Source: Prevotellaceae bacterium UBA2744
GTDB taxonomy: Bacteria > Bacteroidota > Bacteroidia > Bacteroidales > Bacteroidaceae
Direction of reading: 5' to 3'
NCBI GenBank assembly: GCA_002353575.1
Contig: DEJQ01000022.1
Coordinates: 3,317 to 64,285 of the forward strand
DNA: 60,969 bases
This document shows, piece by piece, positions 7,943 through 15,956 of this stretch. Under the pieces are notes generated by a model, which was not told the origin of the DNA, ran no database searches, and saw only the letters and a program-made list of their open reading frames with translations. A program made the translations under genes and the position numbers. The stretch's first letter is position 1. The number at the start of each line of letters is the position of its first letter.

Positions 7943-9382
7943 ATGGCAGATTCAAATCTTCAGCGCAGTGTGACCACTGCAACAGCCAGAAAACTGGCTA
8001 CCACCACCAAGACGGCTCCACAGATGGGGTCGATTACCCCCAGACTACTCCTGAAACTCCTTCCCTGGGTGCAGGTGAGCGGAGGTACATTCCGTGTAAA
8101 CCGTACTAAAGTAGAGCTGCGTAAGAGCGAACGACTCCCCATTCAATATCTGAACGGCGTTCCGAGCTTCTCCGCCAAGAGCCTGAAGGCCATCCCCCTG
8201 TTTTCAGAATTTGCCGACGAGATAGTGAATCGTCTGGCACGTTCGTTCGAGACTCAGGAGGTGGAAATCGGAGACCTCTTCGTAGAGGAGGACAAGGACA
8301 AGCAGAAATTCTTCATCGTTGCAAGCGGACAGGCAGAAGTGATCAGTCGCGGACCGCATGGCGAAGAACTGCGTATTGCCCTGTTGGGCGAAGGCGAATA
8401 CTTTGGTGAGACAGACTTGCTCGACGATGCCGAATCGACCGTTTCGGTCCGTGCCGTAACCCCCACTGTGTTCCTCTCGCTCAAACTGTCGGAACTGGAG
8501 AAATTCATAAAAGAAGTACCAGATTTCCGTGAGACCTTCATCAAGGCAGTCGATAAGCAGCTGCGCCTGAAGGCAACGGTAAACGACCACGGCGAGAAAC
8601 ACATAGACCTTGTTTCGGGACATGAAGAAGACAACATAATTCCCGAGACATACATCGACTATGAAGAGCAGCCGGCAGAGTATGCACTGAACACGCTTCA
8701 GACCGTTGTCCGTGTGCACACGCGAGTCAGTGACCTTTACAACAACCCTTACAATCAGCTGGAGGAACAGTTGCGTCTGTCTATCGAAAGCATCAAGGAG
8801 CGTCAGGAGTGGGAACTTATAAACAACAAGAAATTCGGTTTGCTTGCGAGTGCCAATCCTGCTTATCGCATCGCCACCAGATATGGCACGCCGACTCCGG
8901 ACGATCTGGACGAATTGCTCTCGCTCGTATGGAAGGAACCTGCATTCTTCATTGCCCATCCGCGTGCAATTGCTGCTTTTGAGCGTGAATGTACCTGGCG
9001 TGGTGTACCTCCGGTAACTACCGATATCTTCGGTACGAAAGTGATTCTGTGGCGTGGTGTGCCCATCATACCAAGTGATAAGGTGGAGGTAGAAGGGCAG
9101 TACCTGACCGGTCGTGGTGTGGGTACAACCAAAATCATCCTCGTGAGAGTAGGAGAGAAGAATCAGGGCGTGATAGGACTCCATCAGAGCGGAATTCCCG
9201 GTGAGGTGGCTCCGTCACTTTCAGCACGACTCATGGGATTGGATAAGTTTGGAGTCGCTTCATATCTGCTCACAAAGTATTTTAGTCTGGCTGCACTTAC
9301 CGACGACGCTATTGCTGTGTTGGAAAATGTAGAAGTTGGCTATTACCACGATTATCAGCATCGTAATAAAGTAGAAAAATAA
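7943..9382 (+). CDS. Family 2B encapsulin shell protein with inserted cyclic-nucleotide-binding-like domain
   Basis: Recognised as a family 2 encapsulin (SrpI-like, HK97 phage-capsid fold), which self-assembles into a protein nanocompartment. Of 479 residues, ~1-80 form the N-terminal arm, ~82-212 a CRP-type cyclic-nucleotide-binding domain (LKAIPLFSEF, then GEGEYFGETDLL at 149-160), and ~235-470 the shell domain with LLASANPAYRIATRYGTPTPDDLDELL split across 300-326 and GIGLHQSG-like IGLHQSGIPGE near 411. The inserted domain marks subtype 2B. At the position of the phosphate-binding arginine of CRP the protein has Ser165, so classical cAMP binding is doubtful. The stop overlaps the desulfurase start (TAATG), tying shell and presumed cargo together. 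No protease or portal genes are near, which argues against a prophage. Confidence 0.9.
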   Translation: MADSNLQRSVTTATARKLATTTKTAPQMGSITPRLLLKLLPWVQVSGGTFRVNRTKVELRKSERLPIQYLNGVPSFSAKSLKAIPLFSEFADEIVNRLARSFETQEVEIGDLFVEEDKDKQKFFIVASGQAEVISRGPHGEELRIALLGEGEYFGETDLLDDAESTVSVRAVTPTVFLSLKLSELEKFIKEVPDFRETFIKAVDKQLRLKATVNDHGEKHIDLVSGHEEDNIIPETYIDYEEQPAEYALNTLQTVVRVHTRVSDLYNNPYNQLEEQLRLSIESIKERQEWELINNKKFGLLASANPAYRIATRYGTPTPDDLDELLSLVWKEPAFFIAHPRAIAAFERECTWRGVPPVTTDIFGTKVILWRGVPIIPSDKVEVEGQYLTGRGVGTTKIILVRVGEKNQGVIGLHQSGIPGEVAPSLSARLMGLDKFGVASYLLTKYFSLAALTDDAIAVLENVEVGYYHDYQHRNKVEK

Positions 9383-10872
9383 TGATAGAACAAATCTATA
9401 GTCCACAGGCCATAACCGACGAGTATGTGTTTGATGTACTCAAGCGGTTGGCTCAAGACAATTGTCCGGATGAGCTGAAGGCTGTGCGTCAACAGTTGAT
9501 ACCTGACGAGAAACTGAATCTGGATGCTCTGTTGAATATCGCAGAACCTTCGACGGAGAAATCCAATTCGGGTGGTGCCATATCGAAATCAGAGGGTTTC
9601 GGTATTGGCATCCCTGAAACGGAAAAACTGCGAGACTTGCACTACGAAGAACTGGATACTCTCAATACAGACGAGATAAAGAAAGACTTTCCTGTGCTGC
9701 AGCAGAAAGTGAATGGCCATGAGCTGGTCTGGCTCGATAATGGAGCTACTACTCAGAAGCCCAATCAGGTGATTGACAAGATTTCGGAATATTACCGCAC
9801 TTATAATTCAAATATCCACCGAGGTGCCCATACTCTGGCTGCCCGGGCTACAGATGCCTATGAGGAGGCCAGGGAGAAGGTGCAGAGGTTCATCAATGCA
9901 TCGTCATCGGAAGAGATAATCTTCGTAAGAGGTACAACCGAAGGCATTAACCTTGTCGCACAATCGTATGGAAGGCAATTCCTTACTCCAGGTGATAATG
10001 TGATTGTATCTACACTGGATCATCATGCCAATATTGTTCCCTGGCAGCAGGTCTGCCATGAACGCGGGTGCGAACTGAAGGCTATTCCGACAGACAAAAA
10101 CGGAGATCTCATTCTTTCTGAGTTTGAACGGCTCATTACTCCCCGCACAAGATTCGTTAGTGTAGGCCATGTGAATAATACATTCGGTACGATAAATGAT
10201 GTGGAGCGCATTATTGATATTGCTCACGCACATAATATACCTGTGTTGATCGACGGCGCACAGTCCATTGCACATACTCAGGTGGATGTTCAGAAGCTGG
10301 GAGCAGATTTCTTTGTGTTTTCCGGACATAAGATTTACGGACCGAATGGTATCGGTATAGTCTATGGACGTAAGGATATTCTGGACAGAATGCAGCCTTG
10401 GCAAGGAGGAGGCAATATGATAAAGGATGTGACCATCGAACGCACAGAGTATAACCAGCCACCAGCACGATTCGAAGCCGGCACGCCTAACGTGGCGGAT
10501 GCCATAGGTCTCGGAGCTGCACTTGACTATGTAAGTCATATAGGACTGCGTAATATAGAGCATCATGAACATGAACTGACAGAGTATGCCCGTGAACAAT
10601 TGTCACAGATAAAGGGACTTACGTTGTTGGGTAATCCGAAAAACCGCGTATCAGTAGTTTCGTTCGTTCTCGATGGGATACCTGTTCCAGAAGTGGGAAC
10701 TCTACTCGACAAGGAGGGTATTGCAGTGCGTGCAGGGCATCATTGTGCACAACCTGCTCTTCGTGCTCTCGGATATGAGATGTCGGTTCGTCCTACATTT
10801 GCTCTTTATAATACACGTGAGGATGTAGATAAACTGGTAATAGCTGTAAGAAAAATTGTTGGCTCACGATGA
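9382..10872 (+). CDS. SufS-type cysteine desulfurase with N-terminal extension, probable encapsulin cargo
   Basis: PLP enzyme that takes sulfur from cysteine, leaving alanine and an enzyme persulfide. The catalytic part resembles type II SufS: LVWLDNGATTQKP near 115, PLP lysine in FSGHKIYGP (Lys317) and active-site cysteine in RAGHHCAQPALRALG (Cys455). Residues 1-95 precede the normal fold. They hold a short helical part (to ~55), a Ser/Gly-rich linker (56-80) and an acidic helix. Family 2 encapsulins are known to package cysteine desulfurases through disordered N-terminal segments, so this extension is the likely loading region. Start and stop overlap both neighbours (TAATG, ATGA). Confidence 0.9.
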   Translation: MIEQIYSPQAITDEYVFDVLKRLAQDNCPDELKAVRQQLIPDEKLNLDALLNIAEPSTEKSNSGGAISKSEGFGIGIPETEKLRDLHYEELDTLNTDEIKKDFPVLQQKVNGHELVWLDNGATTQKPNQVIDKISEYYRTYNSNIHRGAHTLAARATDAYEEAREKVQRFINASSSEEIIFVRGTTEGINLVAQSYGRQFLTPGDNVIVSTLDHHANIVPWQQVCHERGCELKAIPTDKNGDLILSEFERLITPRTRFVSVGHVNNTFGTINDVERIIDIAHAHNIPVLIDGAQSIAHTQVDVQKLGADFFVFSGHKIYGPNGIGIVYGRKDILDRMQPWQGGGNMIKDVTIERTEYNQPPARFEAGTPNVADAIGLGAALDYVSHIGLRNIEHHEHELTEYAREQLSQIKGLTLLGNPKNRVSVVSFVLDGIPVPEVGTLLDKEGIAVRAGHHCAQPALRALGYEMSVRPTFALYNTREDVDKLVIAVRKIVGSR

Positions 10873-12107
10873 AGTACGAAACAAAAGTATTATCAACAAA
10901 GTATCAGAAACCGGATGCCTACGGAGCACTCGCTATGCCTGTCTATCAGACGGCATCGTTCGAGTTTGAAAATGCCAAGGCAATGAGTGATGCTTTCTGC
11001 GGCCGCTCTTTGGCTCCGTCGTATTCACGCATAGCAAACCCGACAACCACTCACCTCGAAGACAGGGTGAGAGGGTTGACGGGAGCTGCTACGGTGACGG
11101 CTCTCAATACTGGAATGGCTGCTATATCCTATGCACTCACGGCTGTCAGTGCCGCAGGACTGAATATAGTAGCTTCTAAGCACTTGTTTGGTAACTCTGT
11201 TTCACTCCTGAACGATACGTTGAGGAATTTCGGTGTGGAACCGCGTTTTGCCGACTTTACAAACGTTGCTGAGGTCGAGGCTCTGATAGATAATAATACA
11301 TGCGCTCTTTTTTTTGAAATTATTACCAATCCGCAGTTGTTTGTAGCCGACATCAGAGCTATTACGTCGCTGGCGCATGAACATGGAGTGCCTGTAATTG
11401 CTGATACTACTATAGTGCCTTTTTCTGAGTTTCATGCAAATGTCTTCGGGGTTGACATAGAAGTGGTGTCAAGTACTAAGTATATCTCCGGAGGAGGAAC
11501 AGGATTAGGCGGACTGCTGATAGACTACGGACAGTTTGACTGGTCCCAGTCACCTTCTGCTGTATTACAACAACGTGTAAAGAGAGCGGGAAAGAAAATG
11601 GCTTTCTCTGCAAGAGTGAAAACGGAACTGATAACGAATCTCGGAGCACTTATGACGCCTCAGGTGGCATATATGGAAACCCTGGGGCTTGATACTCTTG
11701 CTATCAGGTATCGCAGACAGGCAGAATCAACCCTGTGGCTGGCAGAACAATGCCGGCAGTTGCCTGGAATAGAACGAGTGAACTACACATCGCTTCCAGA
11801 TAATCCGTTTTACATACTCTCGCAACAACAGTTCGGAAAACTCTCTGGTGCTGTTTTTACTATAGACTTGGCGTCGAAAGAGGATTGTTTTGCTTTCATC
11901 GATAATTTACATGTAATTCGAAGAGCCACGAACCTGTTTGACCGCCATTCACTGGCTATTCATCCGGCATCAACCATCTTCGGACTTTTTAGTGAAGAAC
12001 AACGGGAGAAAATGTCAGTTCCTGATACAACAATTCGACTAAGTATCGGACTTGAAGACCCGGAAGATTTGTTGGAAGATATCAAACAGGCTCTTATTTC
12101 TTTATAA
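10869..12107 (+). CDS. Cys/Met-metabolism PLP enzyme, O-acylhomoserine sulfhydrylase-like (MetY/MetZ)
   Basis: Member of the trans-sulfuration PLP family (cystathionine synthases and lyases, methionine gamma-lyase, homoserine sulfhydrylases). Visible features are YSRIANPTT (52-60), the SKHLFG segment, Asp179 for the PLP ring nitrogen and PLP lysine in SSTKYISGG (Lys204). Phe107 stands where gamma-lyases have tyrosine, which fits MetZ-like sulfhydrylases better. Overlapping the desulfurase gene by 4 bp, it ends the operon. In Wolinella an HcyS-type carrier feeds MetY for homocysteine synthesis, so use of the carrier encoded at 5784-5999 is plausible. A lyase role remains possible. Confidence 0.85.
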   Translation: MKYETKVLSTKYQKPDAYGALAMPVYQTASFEFENAKAMSDAFCGRSLAPSYSRIANPTTTHLEDRVRGLTGAATVTALNTGMAAISYALTAVSAAGLNIVASKHLFGNSVSLLNDTLRNFGVEPRFADFTNVAEVEALIDNNTCALFFEIITNPQLFVADIRAITSLAHEHGVPVIADTTIVPFSEFHANVFGVDIEVVSSTKYISGGGTGLGGLLIDYGQFDWSQSPSAVLQQRVKRAGKKMAFSARVKTELITNLGALMTPQVAYMETLGLDTLAIRYRRQAESTLWLAEQCRQLPGIERVNYTSLPDNPFYILSQQQFGKLSGAVFTIDLASKEDCFAFIDNLHVIRRATNLFDRHSLAIHPASTIFGLFSEEQREKMSVPDTTIRLSIGLEDPEDLLEDIKQALISL

Positions 12108-12110
12108 AAA

Positions 12111-12138
12111 ATGTTATGCTTCGGCATAGCATTTTTTT
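12111..12138 (+). terminator. Terminator of the sulfur/encapsulin operon
   Basis: ATGTTATGC pairs with GCATAGCAT (one G-U pair) around a TTCG loop, followed by seven T residues. It starts 4 bp after the last stop codon. This is the clearest intrinsic terminator in the window and rules out reading the next protein from 12111. Confidence 0.85.
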
Positions 12139-12146
12139 ATTTTGCG

Positions 12147-12154
12147 TATATTTG
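12147..12154 (+). promoter_or_regulatory. -7 box of the pectate lyase gene
   Basis: TATATTTG followed by C fits TAnnTTTG and lies 27 bp before the ATG at 12174. No clear -33 element is seen. Confidence 0.5.
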
Positions 12155-12173
12155 CAGCATAAAAATGTGTAGT

Positions 12174-13202
12174 ATGAAATTTTTATCAACAATTATATTT
12201 ACTGCTCTAATAGGAACACCTGCTGCGAAAGCGCAGGAGACGGCTCTGGCTGATTCTGTCGTGAAGTACCAGATGGCGAGTGGTGGATGGGCAAAAAATC
12301 AGAACTGGCTCGTCGGATGTGACCAGAAGTACATGGCTGAATGTATGCGTACTGGTGTCGGAAGTACCATAGATAACGGTGCTACTACAAGTGAACTTAA
12401 AGTGCTGGCAAAAGTCCTGCAAAAGGAACCTCGGGCTGAGTATTATACTGCTTTTGTGCGGGGTGTACAATATCTTCTGAATATGCAGTATGATAATGGC
12501 GGGTGGAGACAGTTTTTCCCGCAGAGGTCGAGTGAGTCGTATGCCAACCATATCACGTTCAACGATAATGCTATGGTGAGGGTGATGCGACTGTTGTGGG
12601 ATGTGGCTGACAGAAGGGGGGATGTAGGCAGTGTGGAGATGCCGGAGAATATGCGAACTGCGGCAAGGGTGGCTTTCTGGAAAGGCGTGAAGTGCATATT
12701 GAAGTGTCAGATCAGGGACAAGGACGGACAGCTGACTGTGTGGTGCCAACAGCATGATGAGAATACTCTCCTGCCTGCTTCGGCAAGAAAATATGAATTA
12801 GCTTCGTATTGCGGTTTTGGCGAATCTGTTGATATTGTCTGGCTGCTGATGGATGTCCTGGACGAAATACAGGATTTCGCTGGTACAGGTATTAATCGAA
12901 ACGAACTGAAGAAGAGCATAGAAGGAGCTGTACAATGGTTTGAAACGCACCCTATACGCGACAAGAAGATAGAGTATTACACAAACGCGGAAGGTAAGCC
13001 CGACAAGAGAATGGTAGAGAAGAAAGGTGCTCCGCTGCTTTGGGCAAGATATTATGATTTAGAAAAAGCAGAACCTATGTATTCAGATCGCAGAGGTGAG
13101 ATTCTCCGTTCGTTTAATGATATTCAATACGAACGCAGAAATGGTTACCAATGGGTTGGTGATTCGCCAGCGAAAGCGATTAAAAGATGGAGAAAACGAT
13201 AA
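12174..13202 (+). CDS. Pectate lyase, polysaccharide lyase family 10
   Basis: Secreted enzyme that cleaves polygalacturonate by beta-elimination. The start at 12174 gives a clean signal peptide, MKFLSTIIFTALIGTPAAKA, and lies after both a terminator and a promoter, so longer readings are rejected. PL10 features are DNGATTSELKVLAKV, YLLNMQYDNGGWRQFFPQ, HITFNDNAMVRVMRLLWD and the C-terminal ERRNGYQWVGDSP. The 342-residue length is normal for one PL10 module without binding domains. No SusC/SusD pair or other pectin genes flank it, so it is an isolated degradative gene rather than part of a polysaccharide locus. Confidence 0.88.
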   Translation: MKFLSTIIFTALIGTPAAKAQETALADSVVKYQMASGGWAKNQNWLVGCDQKYMAECMRTGVGSTIDNGATTSELKVLAKVLQKEPRAEYYTAFVRGVQYLLNMQYDNGGWRQFFPQRSSESYANHITFNDNAMVRVMRLLWDVADRRGDVGSVEMPENMRTAARVAFWKGVKCILKCQIRDKDGQLTVWCQQHDENTLLPASARKYELASYCGFGESVDIVWLLMDVLDEIQDFAGTGINRNELKKSIEGAVQWFETHPIRDKKIEYYTNAEGKPDKRMVEKKGAPLLWARYYDLEKAEPMYSDRRGEILRSFNDIQYERRNGYQWVGDSPAKAIKRWRKR

Positions 13203-13279
13203 CGAAAACTTCGTACGAAAACGAAAACCAAAGCGTTGATTTTTTCTTTAATTCTCTAATTCTTGACCTAAGCTATATT

Positions 13280-15250
13280 TTACTTGAAAAATTTGTCGAT
13301 ATTGACGACTACTCCGATTGTTCCTGTTGTTCCCATTGTGTTAGGGGAGTTAGGGTAGTAGCTTTTCGGAATGTAGTTGAATATGTTATCAACGGCAAGG
13401 TTGAGTGATATGCCTTTGACGAACCGCTGCGAGAAACTAACCTTCCAAATGTTATAACCTTCGTAGTGTTGCTGACGAATGGATGTTAGGTTGGTAGTAG
13501 TAAATTCGGTTGCATCGACAGGGGAGAGCCAACGACCGGAGATAGCTGCTGTGATGCCATAATTATCTGTAAACTGATGGTCGTAGTCCAGTCGCCAAGT
13601 GAGAGAGTGGGGACGAGCCTTTGTGAGGTCAGGTTGTGACCTCTCAACAATATTCTTTACAAAAGCATAGGATACTCGCATCCCGAGCCCGTTGATATGA
13701 TGCATCTGAAGAGTTGCATCTGCACCTACTATCTTCTGGTTCGATACGTTTACATATTTCAGATAAGAATACTGGTTGACTGTGACACTTGCCGTGGTTA
13801 TGTAGTTGTTGAAGAAATTGAAATAACCAGTAGTTGTGAAGCAGTATTTCAGTTTGTCGTTTATTGAACCATAGTTGGTCCAGGAAAGTGAGAAGTTGTG
13901 GTTGCTTTCGCACTTCAAATCAGGATTTCCGTAAATCATAAAGATGCCGCCCATGAAGAAGTTCATGTAGAGTTCCTTGAGTGATGGCGCGCGGAATCCG
14001 GATGCGTAGGAGAATCGGATGCTGTGTTTGCGAATCTTATACATAGCCGCAATTTTCCATGTTGGCATACCTTTTCTGGCTGCTGAGAAGTAGTCGAATC
14101 GTGCACCACCAATCATGTTCCAATGTTCGTTTGGAGTGTAGTCCCATTGAACGAATGCATCGTATGAGTTCTGAGTGTGATTTTTAGCTTGGTCTGCAAA
14201 CTGATAGGACATGAGGTAGTCGTTCATGTAATCGGCTCCGGCTGTAAGGATAGAGTTCAGGGAAGGCAGGTGGGCATTGTAGAGTGCACGGCCTATGTTC
14301 TGGCGGTTGGAGTAGTCGCGAATGTCGCGTGATGTCTGGAGTGTGTAGTCGCTCTTGTCGTACTGGTCGAAGCTGTAAGCCACTTCGAGATGCTGATTCC
14401 TGGTGATGTCCCAATTGGAACGGGCTCCGTAGTTGAGGTCGCGATAGCGTTCATGGCTGTATTCGCTACTGTTGCGTTCTCGGAAAAAATATCCCACACG
14501 TCCAGTCAGTTTCCAGTCTTCATTTACTGTCCAAATGAGGCGTTCCTTCACGTTGAACGACTTCCCGCCATATGCAGTATTGAGTGATGATTCCTCGCCT
14601 CGGAGAGAGAGAGAGTCGTTATTGGTATATTGGAATGATGTAAGGGAATTGACCTTGCCTATGTTTACATCGCCACTGGCTCCATGACGCCATTCGCGAG
14701 TCTGACCTTCGTAGCGGCTATGTGCTTTTGCACTCCAGGAGTCGGAAGGAGCCTTGGTGATTATGTTTATTACTCCTCCCATTGCAGCAGAACCATAAAG
14801 GGTTGATGCGGCACCCTTAACTATCTCTATGCGTTCGATGTTTGACATATCGAGACGAGAGAAGTCTATGTTGTCGATTGACTCTCCTGCCATTCGTTCT
14901 CCATCGACGAGGAAGAGGATATTATTGCCGTCGTAGCCTCCCATATTGAGAACCTGTTGTCCCATGGAATAGGTGAACTCCAAGCCGGGCAGTTCCTGCT
15001 GGAGCATATCCTTTATGTTTGTAGCATCTACCTTTTCTATGTCTTCAGCTGTGATGACCCTGGTGACCACAGGTATATCTGCAATGGCTTTGGGAGTGCG
15101 TGTAGCCGTGACCACCACCGTGCCGAGGTTCATGTCGTTCTTGTTCCAGACGGATGTGTCGGCAGGTTCTGAAGTAAGAGTTTCAGCCAGAACTGTTACG
15201 GGTAGCAGTGCTAATAATGTGATAATATGTATGATTCTCCTGAATTCCAA
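13280..15250 (-). CDS. hmuR: TonB-dependent outer-membrane heme receptor, HmuR-like
   Basis: TonB-dependent receptor of 656 residues with signal peptide (MEFRRIIHIITLLALLPVTVLA), plug domain (LGTVVVTATRTPKAIADIPVV, then VDGERMAGESIDNIDFSRLDMSNIERIEIVKG and GSAAMGGVINIITK) and a C-terminal barrel ending in NIDKFFK. On its own it could be a cobalamin or heme receptor. The HmuY-like gene only 3 bp upstream points to heme, as in Porphyromonas hmuYR. It is last in the leftward operon calycin-like, HmuY, HmuR, and no hmuSTUV genes follow. Convergent with the pectate lyase gene. Confidence 0.85.
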   Translation of the reverse strand: MEFRRIIHIITLLALLPVTVLAETLTSEPADTSVWNKNDMNLGTVVVTATRTPKAIADIPVVTRVITAEDIEKVDATNIKDMLQQELPGLEFTYSMGQQVLNMGGYDGNNILFLVDGERMAGESIDNIDFSRLDMSNIERIEIVKGAASTLYGSAAMGGVINIITKAPSDSWSAKAHSRYEGQTREWRHGASGDVNIGKVNSLTSFQYTNNDSLSLRGEESSLNTAYGGKSFNVKERLIWTVNEDWKLTGRVGYFFRERNSSEYSHERYRDLNYGARSNWDITRNQHLEVAYSFDQYDKSDYTLQTSRDIRDYSNRQNIGRALYNAHLPSLNSILTAGADYMNDYLMSYQFADQAKNHTQNSYDAFVQWDYTPNEHWNMIGGARFDYFSAARKGMPTWKIAAMYKIRKHSIRFSYASGFRAPSLKELYMNFFMGGIFMIYGNPDLKCESNHNFSLSWTNYGSINDKLKYCFTTTGYFNFFNNYITTASVTVNQYSYLKYVNVSNQKIVGADATLQMHHINGLGMRVSYAFVKNIVERSQPDLTKARPHSLTWRLDYDHQFTDNYGITAAISGRWLSPVDATEFTTTNLTSIRQQHYEGYNIWKVSFSQRFVKGISLNLAVDNIFNYIPKSYYPNSPNTMGTTGTIGVVVNIDKFFK

Positions 15251-15253
15251 AAC

Positions 15254-15949
15254 TTATTGCTTGAATATTGGATATTTGTAGTTTATCGTCAGATAGCCCT
15301 TGGTGCGATATTTGTCTTTTGCCATGAAGTCGTCGAGTTGGAGTGCTGCATATGTTCCATCGGCAAGCAGCAGGAGTATTACGTTTGTGTTGGTGGTGTA
15401 TGTAGGTGGCATATAGCTGATATCGACGTTTATCCAACGGCTTGCTTCCATATTCTTATAACTTGGTGCATAGACGATGTATCCATCGAGCATATGGGAC
15501 ATATCTACCCATATGGCTTCGTCAAGATATTCATCTGCTACCCATTGGTGATTAGTCGGCAAACCTGCGGCTTCCAGTTCTGTAATGGTTTTGTATGAAG
15601 TCATTATGGCTTTAGCTCCGTTTGTCTTGATGTCGTAGCGATGGATGGCTATATCCCATTTGTCAGGTTTGCCCGTTTCGCTGAAATCGTCGAGACTGAT
15701 TTCGGAGGTTGTAGTTGTCGGTGTGGTGTTGTGCAAATCGATATATATCCACTGGGTGTAGCTGCGTGCATCCAGATATATAGAAGAGGCAGTAGTTGTG
15801 TTTTCTGCGTCTTTATTTTCGGGGTTTGTCGTGTCGAGTGTGTCGTCGTAAATTCCACCCAACATATCGCAGGCTGAGAATAATCCCCCGAAGAGGATTA
15901 TTCTCAGTATGCATAGAGTTTTATTGATTATATTCTTACTGAATATCAT
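15254..15949 (-). CDS. hmuY: HmuY-family heme-binding lipoprotein
   Basis: HmuY proteins capture heme from host hemoproteins at the cell surface and pass it to HmuR. The 231-residue product has a lipoprotein signal (LRIILFGGLFSAC), a Thr-rich linker, and the family core: TQWIYIDLHN, KWDIAIHRYDIKTNGAKA, and a late YLTINYKYP strand. It lies between the calycin-like lipoprotein gene (7 bp) and the receptor gene (3 bp), so the three form one transcript. Heme ligands cannot be picked with confidence without an alignment. Confidence 0.85.
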   Translation of the reverse strand: MIFSKNIINKTLCILRIILFGGLFSACDMLGGIYDDTLDTTNPENKDAENTTTASSIYLDARSYTQWIYIDLHNTTPTTTTSEISLDDFSETGKPDKWDIAIHRYDIKTNGAKAIMTSYKTITELEAAGLPTNHQWVADEYLDEAIWVDMSHMLDGYIVYAPSYKNMEASRWINVDISYMPPTYTTNTNVILLLLADGTYAALQLDDFMAKDKYRTKGYLTINYKYPIFKQ

Positions 15950-15956
15950 TCTGTTA

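Noticed and set aside
12111..12173. N-terminal extension of the pectate lyase reading frame
   Set aside because: The stretch is an intrinsic terminator (12111-12138) followed by a -7 box (12147-12154); the protein from 12174 has a normal signal peptide.
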